Notes: generated by a model not told the origin, from the sequence alone. Counted from the stretch's first letter, positions 13,245-20,338 are shown. The stretch is DNA of 21,413 nucleotides from Clostridiales bacterium (GCA_021203685.1 JAJQAS010000196.1:1-21413); one strand, 5' to 3'. Program-made: numbers and translations.

Positions 13245-13669
13245 TACGCCTCAACCTCCTCTACCGCTTTCTTGACGACCTTGGTCTTGATGGGCAGCTT
13301 GTGGCTGGCCAGACGCAGGGCCTCCTTAGCGACTTCTTCGGAAACGCCGCCGATCTCGAACATGACGCGGCCGGGCTTTACCACGGCGACCCAATACTCA
13401 GGGGAGCCTTTGCCTTTGCCCATTCGGGTTTCGGCGGGCTGCTGGGTGACGGGCTTGTCGGGGAAGATCTTGATCCAGACCTTGCCGCCGCGCTTGGTGT
13501 AACGGGTCATGGCCACACGGGCGGCCTCGATCTGGCGGGAGGTGATCCATGCCGGCTCCAGCGCCTGGAGGCCGTATTCGCCATAGTTGACTTCATTGCC
13601 GCGCAGAGCCTTGCCGGTCATACGGCCACGCATCTGCTTGCGGTACTTTACTCTCTTAGGCAGCAGCAT
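13244..13669 (-). CDS. rplP: 50S ribosomal protein L16
   Basis: This 141-residue uL16 helps position A-site tRNA. MLLPKRVKYRKQMRGRMTGK is canonical, with GLQALEPAWITSRQIEAARV, KVWIKIFPDKPVTQQPAETR and the MGKGKGSPEYWVAVVKPGRV block. Its ATG overlaps the rpsC stop by one base (TGATG) and its own TAA overlaps rpmC, so rpsC, rplP and rpmC form a tightly coupled trio. Confidence 0.99.
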   Translation of the reverse strand: MLLPKRVKYRKQMRGRMTGKALRGNEVNYGEYGLQALEPAWITSRQIEAARVAMTRYTKRGGKVWIKIFPDKPVTQQPAETRMGKGKGSPEYWVAVVKPGRVMFEIGGVSEEVAKEALRLASHKLPIKTKVVKKAVEEVEA

Positions 13670-14496
13670 CAGCGGTCTCCTCCTTCTCTGCGAGGTGCGC
13701 CAGTACCGTTCTGGCGGTTATTGCTGCGGTTGTTGTTGTAGGAAGAACGACGATCACCGCTCTGGCGGTCGCCGCGATAGCCGCGGCCACGGCGGGGACG
13801 GCCGCTGTGCTCCCGGTAGGGCTTGGACAGGTCGATGGTGCGGGGGGTGGTCCGCAGGGTCTGCTGGAGGACTTCTCCCTTGTAGACCCAGACCTTGATG
13901 CCGATGCGGCCATAGGTGGTGGCGGCCTCAGCAAAGCCGTAGTCGATGTCGGCCCGGAGGGTCTGCAGGGGGATGGTGCCCTCGTGATAGGACTCGCTGC
14001 GGGCGATCTCAGCGCCGTTCAGACGGCCGGCCAGAGTGACCTTGATGCCCTTGGCGCCGGCGCGCATGGCGCGGCCGATGGAGTTCTTCATGGCGCGGCG
14101 GAAAGAAGTACGCTTCTCCAGCTGCTGAGCGATGTTCTCAGCCACCAGCTGGGCGGTGGTGTCCACCTCGTTGCGCTTGACCTCGACGATGTTGAGGACG
14201 GTGGGCTTGCCGATCATCTTCTCGACTTCGCCGCGGATGCGCTCGATCTCGGTGGTGTCCTTGCCGATGATCATGCCGGGGCGGGCGCAGTGGACATAGA
14301 TGACCACCTTGGAGTTGTCCCGCTCGATCTCGATCTTGGGCACGCCGGTGGCGTACATGGTCTTTTTCAGGTACTTGCGGATCTTGTTGTCCTCCACGAC
14401 CAGGTCGCCGACCTTATCGCTGCGGGCATACCAACGGGAATCCCAGTCCTTAATGACACCCACGCGGAAACCGTGGGGATTCACTTTCTGTCCCAT
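13669..14496 (-). CDS. rpsC: 30S ribosomal protein S3 with Arg/Gly/Asn-rich tail
   Basis: This 275-residue uS3 lies at the mRNA entry channel. The N-terminus MGQKVNPHGFRVGVIKDWDS is canonical; the KH domain (about 40-110) has RPGMIIGKDTTEIERI; the C-terminal domain includes GAKGIKVTLAGRLNGAEIAR and YGRIGIKVWVYKGEVL. After about residue 230 there is a roughly 45-residue low-complexity extension rich in Arg, Gly and Asn (GRPRRGRGYRGDRQSGDRR, YNNNRSNNRQNG), making it longer than the 210-235 typical of S3. AAGGAGG precedes the ATG. Confidence 0.98.
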   Translation of the reverse strand: MGQKVNPHGFRVGVIKDWDSRWYARSDKVGDLVVEDNKIRKYLKKTMYATGVPKIEIERDNSKVVIYVHCARPGMIIGKDTTEIERIRGEVEKMIGKPTVLNIVEVKRNEVDTTAQLVAENIAQQLEKRTSFRRAMKNSIGRAMRAGAKGIKVTLAGRLNGAEIARSESYHEGTIPLQTLRADIDYGFAEAATTYGRIGIKVWVYKGEVLQQTLRTTPRTIDLSKPYREHSGRPRRGRGYRGDRQSGDRRSSYNNNRSNNRQNGTGAPRREGGDR

Positions 14497-14508
14497 AGAT
14501 CTGCCTCC

Positions 14509-14847
14509 TTATTCTTTCTCCGCCACCACGACAGTGATGTGGGAAGTTCTCTTGTTGATGCGATAGCCGCGGCCCTTGGAAACAGGCTGCATCCGCTTCA
14601 TGGTCATACCGGCGTCAGCGTAGGCGGCCTTGACCACCAGGTTGTCGGCGTCCATGCCGTGGTTGTTCTCGGCGTTGGCCGCGGCGCTCTTGACCAGCTT
14701 GATGAGGTACTCAGAGGCGGCCTTGGGGGTGTGCTCCAGGATGGCGGTGGCCATCTCCACGTCCTTGCCCCGGATCAGCTCACAGACGACGTTCACCTTG
14801 CGGGGAGAGATGCGCGCGAAGGCCAGGCTTGCTTTTGCTTCACTCAT
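14509..14847 (-). CDS. rplV: 50S ribosomal protein L22
   Basis: This 112-residue uL22 lines the exit tunnel with its beta-hairpin. It shows KASLAFARISPRKVNVVCEL, RGKDVEMATAILEHTPKAAS, LIKLVKSAAANAENNHGMDA and the hairpin region MKRMQPVSKGRGYRINKRTS followed by HITVVV. The frame opens ten codons earlier and would overlap rpsS, but GGAGGAG sits just before the ATG at 14847, which gives the family's normal N-terminus, so that start is chosen. Confidence 0.97.
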   Translation of the reverse strand: MSEAKASLAFARISPRKVNVVCELIRGKDVEMATAILEHTPKAASEYLIKLVKSAAANAENNHGMDADNLVVKAAYADAGMTMKRMQPVSKGRGYRINKRTSHITVVVAEKE

Positions 14848-14860
14848 TTTGCTCTCCTCC

Positions 14861-15130
14861 TTACTTGGTCTTGCCACCGCTGTGGCCCTTGAAGGTACGG
14901 GTGGGAGCGAACTCGCCCAGCTTGTGGCCGACCATATCCTCGGTCACATAGACGGGGATGAACCGCTTCCCGTTGTAAACGTTGAAGGTGTGGGAGACGA
15001 AGGAGGGGAAGATGGTGGAGCTGCGGCTCCAGGTTTTCAGGATCTTCTTCTCGCCCGTCTTGTTCATTTCATCGACTCTCTTCAGCAGCTCGGGGGCGCA
15101 GAAGGGGCCTTTCTTAACGGATCTGCTCAT
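14861..15130 (-). CDS. rpsS: 30S ribosomal protein S19
   Basis: This 89-residue uS19 is in the 30S head, forming a bridge with L5. It has MSRSVKKGPFCAPELLKRVD, KTWSRSSTIFPSFVSHTFNV, YNGKRFIPVYVTEDMVGHKL and GEFAPTRTFKGHSGGK, all highly conserved. AAGGAGG precedes the ATG by 10 nt. Order rplB-rpsS-rplV is standard. Confidence 0.99.
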   Translation of the reverse strand: MSRSVKKGPFCAPELLKRVDEMNKTGEKKILKTWSRSSTIFPSFVSHTFNVYNGKRFIPVYVTEDMVGHKLGEFAPTRTFKGHSGGKTK

Positions 15131-15144
15131 TCCAGCTTGCCTCC

Positions 15145-15978
15145 TTACTTCGTCTTACGATGGCGAACGATAAACTTCTCGGTGCGGCTCTTCTTGTTGC
15201 GGGTCTTGTAGCCCAGAGCGGGTTTGCCCCAGGGAGTGACAGGACCAGGACGGCCAACAGGAGCGCGGCCTTCGCCGCCGCCGTGGGGATGGTCGTTGGG
15301 GTTCATCACGGAACCGCGGACGGTGGGACGGATGCCCATGTGGCGCTTCCGGCCGGCCTTGCCGATGTGGATGTTGCCGTGGTCCTCGTTGCCGATGCCG
15401 CCGATGACCGCGCGGCAGTCCAGCTTGATGAGCCGGTACTCGCCGGAGGGCAGGCGAATCTGGGCGTAGCCGTTCTCCTTGGCCATCAGCTGGGCCTGCT
15501 CACCGGCGGCGCGCACCAGCTGTGCGCCGTGGTTGGTGTGCATTTCGATGCAGGAGATGACGGTGCCGATGGGGATGTTGGCCAGGGGCAGGCAGTTGCC
15601 GGGCTTGATGTCGGCCTCGGGGCCGGACTCCACCACGTCGCCGGCCTTCAGGCCGGACTGGGCGATGATATAAGCCTTGGTGCCGTCCTCATACTGGATG
15701 AGGGCGATGTTGGCGGTGCGGTTGGGGTCGTACTCCAGGCGGAGGACGTTGGCCTGACCGGCCTTGTCCCGCTTGAAGTCGATGATGCGGTAGATCTTCT
15801 TATTGCCGCCGCCGTGATGGCGGACGGTGATGCGGCCCGTGTTGTTGCGGCCTGCGCTCTTTTTCAGCTTCTTAGTGAGGCTGCGCTCAGGCCGGGCCTT
15901 TTTATCCACGCCCTCGAAGGCGGACACAGTCATGTTGCGGCGCGCCGGGGTCGTGGGCTTATACGTTTTGATAGCCAT
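15145..15978 (-). CDS. rplB: 50S ribosomal protein L2
   Basis: This 277-residue uL2 is required for subunit association and the peptidyl transferase centre. MAIKTYKPTTPARRNMTVSA starts the protein, with GRNNTGRITVRHHGGGNKKI, the OB-fold and SH3-like halves, and the C-terminal RGSVMNPNDHPHGGGEGRAP block carrying the conserved histidine, followed by PWGKPALGYKTRNKKSRTEK. AAGGAGGG precedes the ATG. Length is normal. Confidence 0.99.
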   Translation of the reverse strand: MAIKTYKPTTPARRNMTVSAFEGVDKKARPERSLTKKLKKSAGRNNTGRITVRHHGGGNKKIYRIIDFKRDKAGQANVLRLEYDPNRTANIALIQYEDGTKAYIIAQSGLKAGDVVESGPEADIKPGNCLPLANIPIGTVISCIEMHTNHGAQLVRAAGEQAQLMAKENGYAQIRLPSGEYRLIKLDCRAVIGGIGNEDHGNIHIGKAGRKRHMGIRPTVRGSVMNPNDHPHGGGEGRAPVGRPGPVTPWGKPALGYKTRNKKSRTEKFIVRHRKTK

Positions 15979-15992
15979 TTGCGTTACCCTCC

Positions 15993-16286
15993 TTACACCA
16001 TTTCTTCAAACAGCTCGATGGTCTTGGAGTCCTCGGTCAGCGTGACGATGGCCTTTTTCCAGTCGGGACGCTTGCCGGGACGGCCCGCGCCCATGCGCTT
16101 TTTCTTGCCGTCGTAGTTGATGGTGTTGACCTTCGCCACCTTCACGTCAAAGAGCTTTTCCACAGCTTTGGCGATTTCGTTCTTGGTGGCGCGCTTATCC
16201 ACCACGAAGGTGTACTTGCCCTCGGCGGTGGCGGCCATGGAAGCCTCGGTAACGACGGGCTTCCGAATCAAATCATAAGCAGTCAT
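15993..16286 (-). CDS. rplW: 50S ribosomal protein L23
   Basis: This 97-residue uL23 sits at the tunnel exit and docks trigger factor and SRP. It shows AYDLIRKPVVTEASMAA, KYTFVVDKRATKNEIAKAVE, KLFDVKVAKVNTINYDGKKK and GRPGKRPDWKKAIVTL. Its ATG overlaps the rplD TAA by one base (TAATG), indicating coupled translation. Length is normal. Confidence 0.99.
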   Translation of the reverse strand: MTAYDLIRKPVVTEASMAATAEGKYTFVVDKRATKNEIAKAVEKLFDVKVAKVNTINYDGKKKRMGAGRPGKRPDWKKAIVTLTEDSKTIELFEEMV

Positions 16287-16906
16287 TACGCGTAAACCTC
16301 CTCGATGGTGGCCAGGGCGGCCTTGTCGACCACCAGGCTCTTGGCGTTGACGATGTCGTAGACGTTCAGGATGTCGGCGGGGGTGGTGACGACGCCGGGG
16401 ATGTTGCGGCTGGACAGGATGACGTTCTCGTTGACGCCGTCGGTGACGACGACGGCCTTACCGGCGTCCACAGCGCCCAGCAGGCTGACCATTTTCTTGG
16501 TTTTGATCTCGTCCATCGCCAGGCTGTCGATGACGAAAACGCGGCCGTTCTGGGCCTTGTCGGACAGGACGCTCTTGAGCGCCAGGCGCTTGAGCTTCTT
16601 GTTCAGGGTGTAGCGATAGGAACGGGGCTTGGGTGCGAACACCACGCCGCCGTGGGTCCACTGGGGGCTGCGGGTGCTGCCCTGACGGGCGCGGCCGGTG
16701 CCCTTCTGTCTCCAGGGCTTCTTGCCGCCGCCGGAGACCTCAGCGCGGGTCAGAGCGGACTGCGTGCCCTGACGGCAGTTGGCCAGATGGTTCTTGACCA
16801 CTGCGTGAACGGCGGCTTCGTTCGGCTCGATGCCGAAAATCGCCTCGTTCAGTTCGATTTCGCCGGTCTGATTGCCGGAAAAATCATAAACGTTAGCCTT
16901 AGGCAT
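16286..16906 (-). CDS. rplD: 50S ribosomal protein L4
   Basis: This 206-residue uL4 has a globular domain and a long loop reaching the exit tunnel. The loop shows GTQSALTRAEVSGGGKKPWR, QKGTGRARQGSTRSPQWTHG and GGVVFAPKPRSYRYTLNKKL; the C-terminal domain includes AVVVTDGVNENVILSSRNIP. In gamma-proteobacteria L4 autoregulates the S10 operon by attenuation in its leader; whether that holds here is unknown, though the rpsJ leader has a terminator-like hairpin. GGAGAG precedes the ATG. Confidence 0.99.
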   Translation of the reverse strand: MPKANVYDFSGNQTGEIELNEAIFGIEPNEAAVHAVVKNHLANCRQGTQSALTRAEVSGGGKKPWRQKGTGRARQGSTRSPQWTHGGVVFAPKPRSYRYTLNKKLKRLALKSVLSDKAQNGRVFVIDSLAMDEIKTKKMVSLLGAVDAGKAVVVTDGVNENVILSSRNIPGVVTTPADILNVYDIVNAKSLVVDKAALATIEEVYA

Positions 16907-16927
16907 GAAAATCTCTCCTTCCCTTTA

Positions 16928-17659
16928 TCAGTGCGTTCTCGCGGAAGCCTTCTGCGGGTTACGACCGGAAGCCTTCTGGGGATTGAGGCTGATGGACGCG
17001 CCGGCCTGCTTCGCCTTGACGACCTTGGTGGTGGCTTTCAGGACCACGATGCCGCCCTTGGGGCCGGGAACTGCGCCCCGTACGGCGATGAGGTTGATCT
17101 CAGGATCGACCTTGACGACTTCCAGGTTCTTGATTGTGACCTGCTCGTTGCCCATCTGGCCCGCGCCGATCTTGCCCTTGCGGATGCGGGAGGGGGTAGA
17201 GGTGGAGCCCATAGAACCGGCATGACGATGGACGGGGCCGCCGCCGTGGCTCATGGGAGTGCGGTGGGCGCCGTGGCGCTTGATGACGCCGGCGTAGCCC
17301 TTGCCCTTGCTGGTGGCGGTGGCGTCGATGTGCTCGCCCTCGGCGAACACGTCGGCGTGGAGCACGTCGCCCACATCCAGCTTGTCGGCGTCGGTGAACT
17401 TGACTTCCTTCAGCACCCGCAGGTTCTCTTCGGTGGCCTTTTTCAGGTGGCCCTTCTGCGCCATGGTCAGGTGCTTTTCGGTGGTGGGCAGGAAGCCCAG
17501 CTGGACGGCCTCATAGCCGTCCTTCTCGGCGGTCTTCTTCTGCACCACGGTGCAGGGGCCCGCTTCGATGACAGTGACGGGGATGACCTTGCCATCGGCG
17601 TCGAAGATCTGGCTCATGCCGACCTTCTTGCCAATGATTGCCTTCTGCGTATTGGCCAT
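16928..17659 (-). CDS. rplC: 50S ribosomal protein L3 with duplicated C-terminal tail
   Basis: This 243-residue uL3 is an early 50S assembly protein reaching the peptidyl transferase centre. Hallmarks are AIIGKKVGMSQIFDADGKVI, PVTVIEAGPCTVVQKKTAEK, GKGYAGVIKRHGAHRTPMSH, HRHAGSMGSTSTPSRIRKGK and the LLV-type C-terminal core. The protein is about 30 residues longer than E. coli L3 because of a tail that contains a tandem 8-residue duplication, NPQKASGR then NPQKASAR (residues 226-241). AGGAGG precedes the ATG by 10 nt. Confidence 0.98.
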   Translation of the reverse strand: MANTQKAIIGKKVGMSQIFDADGKVIPVTVIEAGPCTVVQKKTAEKDGYEAVQLGFLPTTEKHLTMAQKGHLKKATEENLRVLKEVKFTDADKLDVGDVLHADVFAEGEHIDATATSKGKGYAGVIKRHGAHRTPMSHGGGPVHRHAGSMGSTSTPSRIRKGKIGAGQMGNEQVTIKNLEVVKVDPEINLIAVRGAVPGPKGGIVVLKATTKVVKAKQAGASISLNPQKASGRNPQKASARTH

Positions 17660-17827
17660 TTTGGATGTTTCCTCCTTAAATAAGGTTATTGGTTGAACGA
17701 TTCTCTGACAGATTGGGCTTGCCGGAATCCTCCAACATGACCCTCCCGGTTCTCAAAAAAGGCCGGGAAACGGGTTCAACAAAGTTGTGTCGCCCACGTC
17801 TGACGCGGGACTTACTGAGACGGCTGA

Positions 17828-18136
17828 TTACAGCTTGATCTCAATATCCACGCCCGCCGGCAACTGCAGATTCATCAGGGACTCCACGGTCTTGGGGGTG
17901 GGGTTCTGGATGTCGATCAGGCGCTTGTGGGTGCGGCGCTCAAACTGCTCGCGGGAGTCCTTGTACTTGTGGACGGCGCGCAGGATGGTGACGACCTCTT
18001 TCTTGGTGGGCAGCGGGATGGGGCCAGAGACGGAAGCGCCGGTGCGCTTGGCAGTCTCGACGATCCGCTCGGCGCTCTGGTCGATGAGCTGGTGGTCGTA
18101 AGCCTTCAGGCGAATGCGGATAGATTGGTTAGCCAT
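17828..18136 (-). CDS. rpsJ: 30S ribosomal protein S10
   Basis: This 102-residue uS10 is the head gene of the cluster and also serves as NusE in antitermination complexes. MANQSIRIRLKAYDHQLIDQ, RTGASVSGPIPLPTKKEVVT, VHKYKDSREQFERRTHKRLI and LPAGVDIEIKL are canonical. The frame extends eight codons upstream, but AGGAGG lies 8 nt before the ATG at 18136 and gives the standard start. A 168-nt spacer to rplC follows. It is transcribed from a strong promoter about 280 bp upstream. Confidence 0.99.
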   Translation of the reverse strand: MANQSIRIRLKAYDHQLIDQSAERIVETAKRTGASVSGPIPLPTKKEVVTILRAVHKYKDSREQFERRTHKRLIDIQNPTPKTVESLMNLQLPAGVDIEIKL

Positions 18137-18153
18137 GGTTTTTCCTCCTGTTT

Positions 18154-18173
18154 CGTACATGATCGTACATGAC
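18154..18173 (-). repeat. Tandem 10-nt repeat next to the rpsJ ribosome binding site
   Basis: On the top strand CGTACATGAT (18154-18163) is followed directly by CGTACATGAC (18164-18173). The repeat lies 7 nt upstream of the AGGAGG of rpsJ within the leader RNA. Each unit contains the palindrome GTAC. It may be a protein or RNA contact site, or simply a replication slip. Confidence 0.5.
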
Positions 18174-18239
18174 CAAAATCGGTGGCTCCTGGCGGGAAGT
18201 TTTGCACACCACGCCGCGTGTATCGTGCCGGGTCACAGC

Positions 18240-18263
18240 AAAAGCCGACAGAAGCTGTCGGCT
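18240..18263 (-). terminator. Attenuator-like hairpin in the rpsJ leader
   Basis: On the minus strand AGCCGACAG and CTGTCGGCT form a perfect 9-bp stem with a 3-nt loop (18263-18243), followed by TTTTGCTG. The T run is short (four), so termination may be partial. CGGCTG about 60 nt upstream in the same leader is complementary to CAGCCG overlapping the left arm, a possible antiterminator. The placement suggests attenuation control of the S10 cluster. Confidence 0.5.
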
Positions 18264-18413
18264 GAGCCGCAAGGGTCCCACAACATCGCGGAACACGTCG
18301 CGCAAAAACACAGCCGCCCGAATCCGGTTCGGACATACTCAGCGGAAGTTACCGGACTTCGTCCGCAATCTCCCGCGTCATCGCAGGCGCACCATTCCCA
18401 GTGCGCTTTTCGT

Positions 18414-18442
18414 ATCATACTACACTTTTCCTTCGCCGTCAA
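18414..18442 (-). promoter_or_regulatory. Promoter of the S10 ribosomal cluster
   Basis: On the minus strand TTGACG (18442-18437) and TATGAT (18419-18414) are separated by exactly 17 nt, an excellent housekeeping-sigma promoter. Transcription would start near 18407, giving a leader of about 270 nt before rpsJ. The leader holds several small hairpins, the attenuator-like stem at 18240-18263 and the decamer repeat; no gene is evident in it. Confidence 0.85.
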
Positions 18443-18511
18443 GAAAAATTTCAAAAAACTTTTCGGTTTCTGAGAAATTCCGGGCCGCCTGGGATTTTTC
18501 CGTTTTCCCCC

Positions 18512-18540
18512 TTGACAAGCGGGGGAGACGGGAGTATACT
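18512..18540 (+). promoter_or_regulatory. Strong promoter toward eno, divergent from the S10 promoter
   Basis: TTGACA (18512-18517) and TATACT (18535-18540) are separated by exactly 17 nt. The predicted start is near 18545-18548, over 400 nt upstream of the eno ATG. The -35 boxes of this promoter and the S10 promoter are 69 bp apart, back to back. Confidence 0.85.
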
Positions 18541-18543
18541 TGC

Positions 18544-18698
18544 GTCAGTTAGCAAGAACTAACCCCCCGTTTCCTCCTCCTTCCTCTTCTTCCACGGGGC
18601 GGTTGGTGGCTGACAGTTCCGCCAAACGAAGTTTTCTCACTTTCACTTCTCCCTTCGTTTGGAGGTTGCGCCGGGGGTCGGGCCATAGCGGCCCCCGG
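18544..18698 (+). ncRNA. Candidate structured leader RNA with pyrimidine-rich loops
   Basis: Starting at the predicted transcription start, GTCAGTT (18544-18550) pairs with GGCTGAC (18608-18614), ACTAACC (18558-18564) with GGTTGGT (18601-18607), and CCCCGT (18565-18570) with ACGGGG (18594-18599), leaving a 7-nt bulge AGCAAGA and a 23-nt all-pyrimidine loop containing CCTCCTT. A second hairpin has a perfect 10-bp stem (18622-18631 with 18653-18662) and a 21-nt, mostly pyrimidine loop. A third is GC-rich (18671-18677 with 18692-18698). The class is not recognised. It may be a cis element of eno mRNA or a separate small RNA; no T run follows the third hairpin. Confidence 0.5.
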
Positions 18699-18716
18699 CC
18701 CAATTATCAATTTGAG

Positions 18717-18885
18717 CTATTAGCCGTTAGTTGTTAGCTGTTAGTTCAGTACTACCAATCTAAAGTGAACTGCCAAAAAGAAAGCTGGGAGCAAAACCGC
18801 CCGTTTGGAAAGGAATACAAACGGTAAGCGCAGCACGGAACGTCAAGTACCGCAAAACTAATAGCTAAGAGCTAAAAGCTAATAT
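18717..18885. repeat. Inverted heptamer-repeat pair bracketing a 113-bp core
   Basis: Four units CTATTAG, CCGTTAG, TTGTTAG, CTGTTAG (18717-18744) and four units in reverse orientation CTAATAG, CTAAGAG, CTAAAAG, CTAATAT (18858-18885) flank a core (18745-18857). The first unit is the exact reverse complement of a unit in the second array. The core contains a hairpin CCGTTTG/CAAACGG but no ORF of note. The layout parallels the element before thiE. It lies within the predicted eno leader RNA. Confidence 0.6.
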
Positions 18886-18960
18886 CATATTCTCCCATTG
18901 AAGGACACAAACTACCATAGTGACAACCACCTATATTATATGAAGAAGGAGACTTACCCC

Positions 18961-20262
18961 ATGAAACAGATCATTCAAATTTTAGATGTCATTGGCCGGG
19001 AGGTCATGGACAGCCGGGGCAACCCCACTGTGGAAGTGGAGGTCTATCTGGCCGACGGCAGCGTGGGCCGGGCGGCGGTGCCCTCCGGGGCCTCCACCGG
19101 CGTGTACGAAGCCTGCGAGCTGCGGGATGGCGACAAGAACCGCTACGGCGGCAAGGGCGTGCTGGACGCGGTGGACCACGTGAACAACGAGATCGCCGAG
19201 GAGCTGCGGGGCATGAACGCCCTGGACCAGACCGCCATCGACATGACCCTGATCCAGCTGGACGGCACCGCCAGCAAGACCAAGCTGGGGGCCAACGCCA
19301 TTCTGGGCGCGTCTCTGGCCTGCGCCAAGGGCGCGGCCAACGCTCTGGGCTTGCCTCTGTACCAGTATGTGGGCGGCGTCAACGCCAAGACCCTCCCCGT
19401 CCCCATGATGAACATCCTCAACGGCGGTGCACACGCTACCAACAACGTGGACATCCAGGAGTTTATGATCATGCCCGTGGGCGCGCCCAACTTCCGGGAG
19501 GCCCTGCGCTGGTGCGCCCAGGTGTTCCACACCCTGAAAACCGTCCTGAAGGACAACGGCACCCCCGCCGCCGGTGTGGGCGACGAGGGCGGCTACGCTC
19601 CCAACCTGAACACCGACGAGGACGCACTGAAGTGCATCGTCCAGGCCATCGAAACCGCAGGCTTCAAGCCCGGCGAGGACTTCAAAATCGCCATCGACGC
19701 CGCCTCCTCCGAGTGGTACAACAACAAGACCGGCAAGTATGACCTGCCCAAGGCGGGCAAGACCCTGACCAAACAGGATCTGGTGGCCATGTGGACCGAC
19801 TTTGCTAATAAGTACCCCATCATCTCCCTGGAGGACGGCATGGGCGAAAACGACTGGGACGGCTGGAAACTGCTCACCGACGCCATCGGCGACCGGGTCC
19901 AGCTGGTGGGCGACGACCTGTTCGTCACCAACACCACCCGCCTGTCCATGGGCATCAACAAAGGCGTGGGCAACGCCATCCTCATCAAGGTCAACCAGAT
20001 CGGCACCCTGACCGAGACCCTGGACGCCATCCAGATGGCGAACCGGGCGGGCTACACCGCCATCGTCAGCCACCGCAGCGGCGAGACCGAGGACACCACC
20101 ATCGCCGACCTGGCCGTGGCCCTCAACGCCGGGCAGATCAAGACCGGCGCGCCCAGCCGCACCGACCGGGTGGCCAAGTACAACCAGCTGCTGCGCATCG
20201 AAGAGGAGCTGGGCGGCGTGAGCCAGTATCCCGGCAAGAAGGCTTTCTTCAATCTGAAATAA
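18961..20262 (+). CDS. eno: Enolase
   Basis: This 433-residue glycolytic enzyme interconverts 2-phosphoglycerate and phosphoenolpyruvate. It shows DVIGREVMDSRGNPTVEVEV near the N-terminus, the mobile loop SGAS at 42-45, MMNILNGGAHATNNVDIQEF, GVGDEGGYAPNL, the magnesium ligands in ISLEDGMGENDWDGW and LVGDDLFVTN, the catalytic ILIKVNQIGTLTET lysine and SHRSGETEDT. The frame is open upstream with an in-frame ATG at 18940, but GAAGGAGA 8 nt before the ATG at 18961 and the canonical N-terminus decide the start. It is monocistronic, with a long leader and a strong terminator. Confidence 0.98.
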   Translation: MKQIIQILDVIGREVMDSRGNPTVEVEVYLADGSVGRAAVPSGASTGVYEACELRDGDKNRYGGKGVLDAVDHVNNEIAEELRGMNALDQTAIDMTLIQLDGTASKTKLGANAILGASLACAKGAANALGLPLYQYVGGVNAKTLPVPMMNILNGGAHATNNVDIQEFMIMPVGAPNFREALRWCAQVFHTLKTVLKDNGTPAAGVGDEGGYAPNLNTDEDALKCIVQAIETAGFKPGEDFKIAIDAASSEWYNNKTGKYDLPKAGKTLTKQDLVAMWTDFANKYPIISLEDGMGENDWDGWKLLTDAIGDRVQLVGDDLFVTNTTRLSMGINKGVGNAILIKVNQIGTLTETLDAIQMANRAGYTAIVSHRSGETEDTTIADLAVALNAGQIKTGAPSRTDRVAKYNQLLRIEEELGGVSQYPGKKAFFNLK

Positions 20263-20294
20263 TTCCAAGCGCACCTGAGCGTTAGACCTGCTAT

Positions 20295-20338
20295 CAAAAC
20301 CGCCTGATTTTTCACCAAAAAAGTCGGGCGGTTTTTTG
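20295..20338 (+). terminator. Intrinsic terminator of eno
   Basis: AAAACCGCC (from 20296) pairs with GGCGGTTTT, extended inward by TGA/TCG and a TTTTT/AAAAA segment around a CACC loop, then T6 at 20332-20337. It starts 33 nt after the eno stop. The A-rich left flank could let it act weakly on the other strand as well. Confidence 0.85.

Noticed and set aside
18671..18698. GC-rich hairpin upstream of eno as a terminator
   Set aside because: No T run follows it on the plus strand, so read-through to eno is expected.
18765..18840. Resemblance to parts of a c-di-GMP-I riboswitch (GGGAGCAAAACC and CAAACGGTAAGC) in the core of the eno-leader element
   Set aside because: Only short segments are similar; the conserved three-helix core and tetraloop/receptor cannot be placed, so it is not called.
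18898..18960. Earlier in-frame starts for eno, including ATG at 18940
   Set aside because: No ribosome binding site precedes them, whereas GAAGGAGA is correctly placed for the ATG at 18961.
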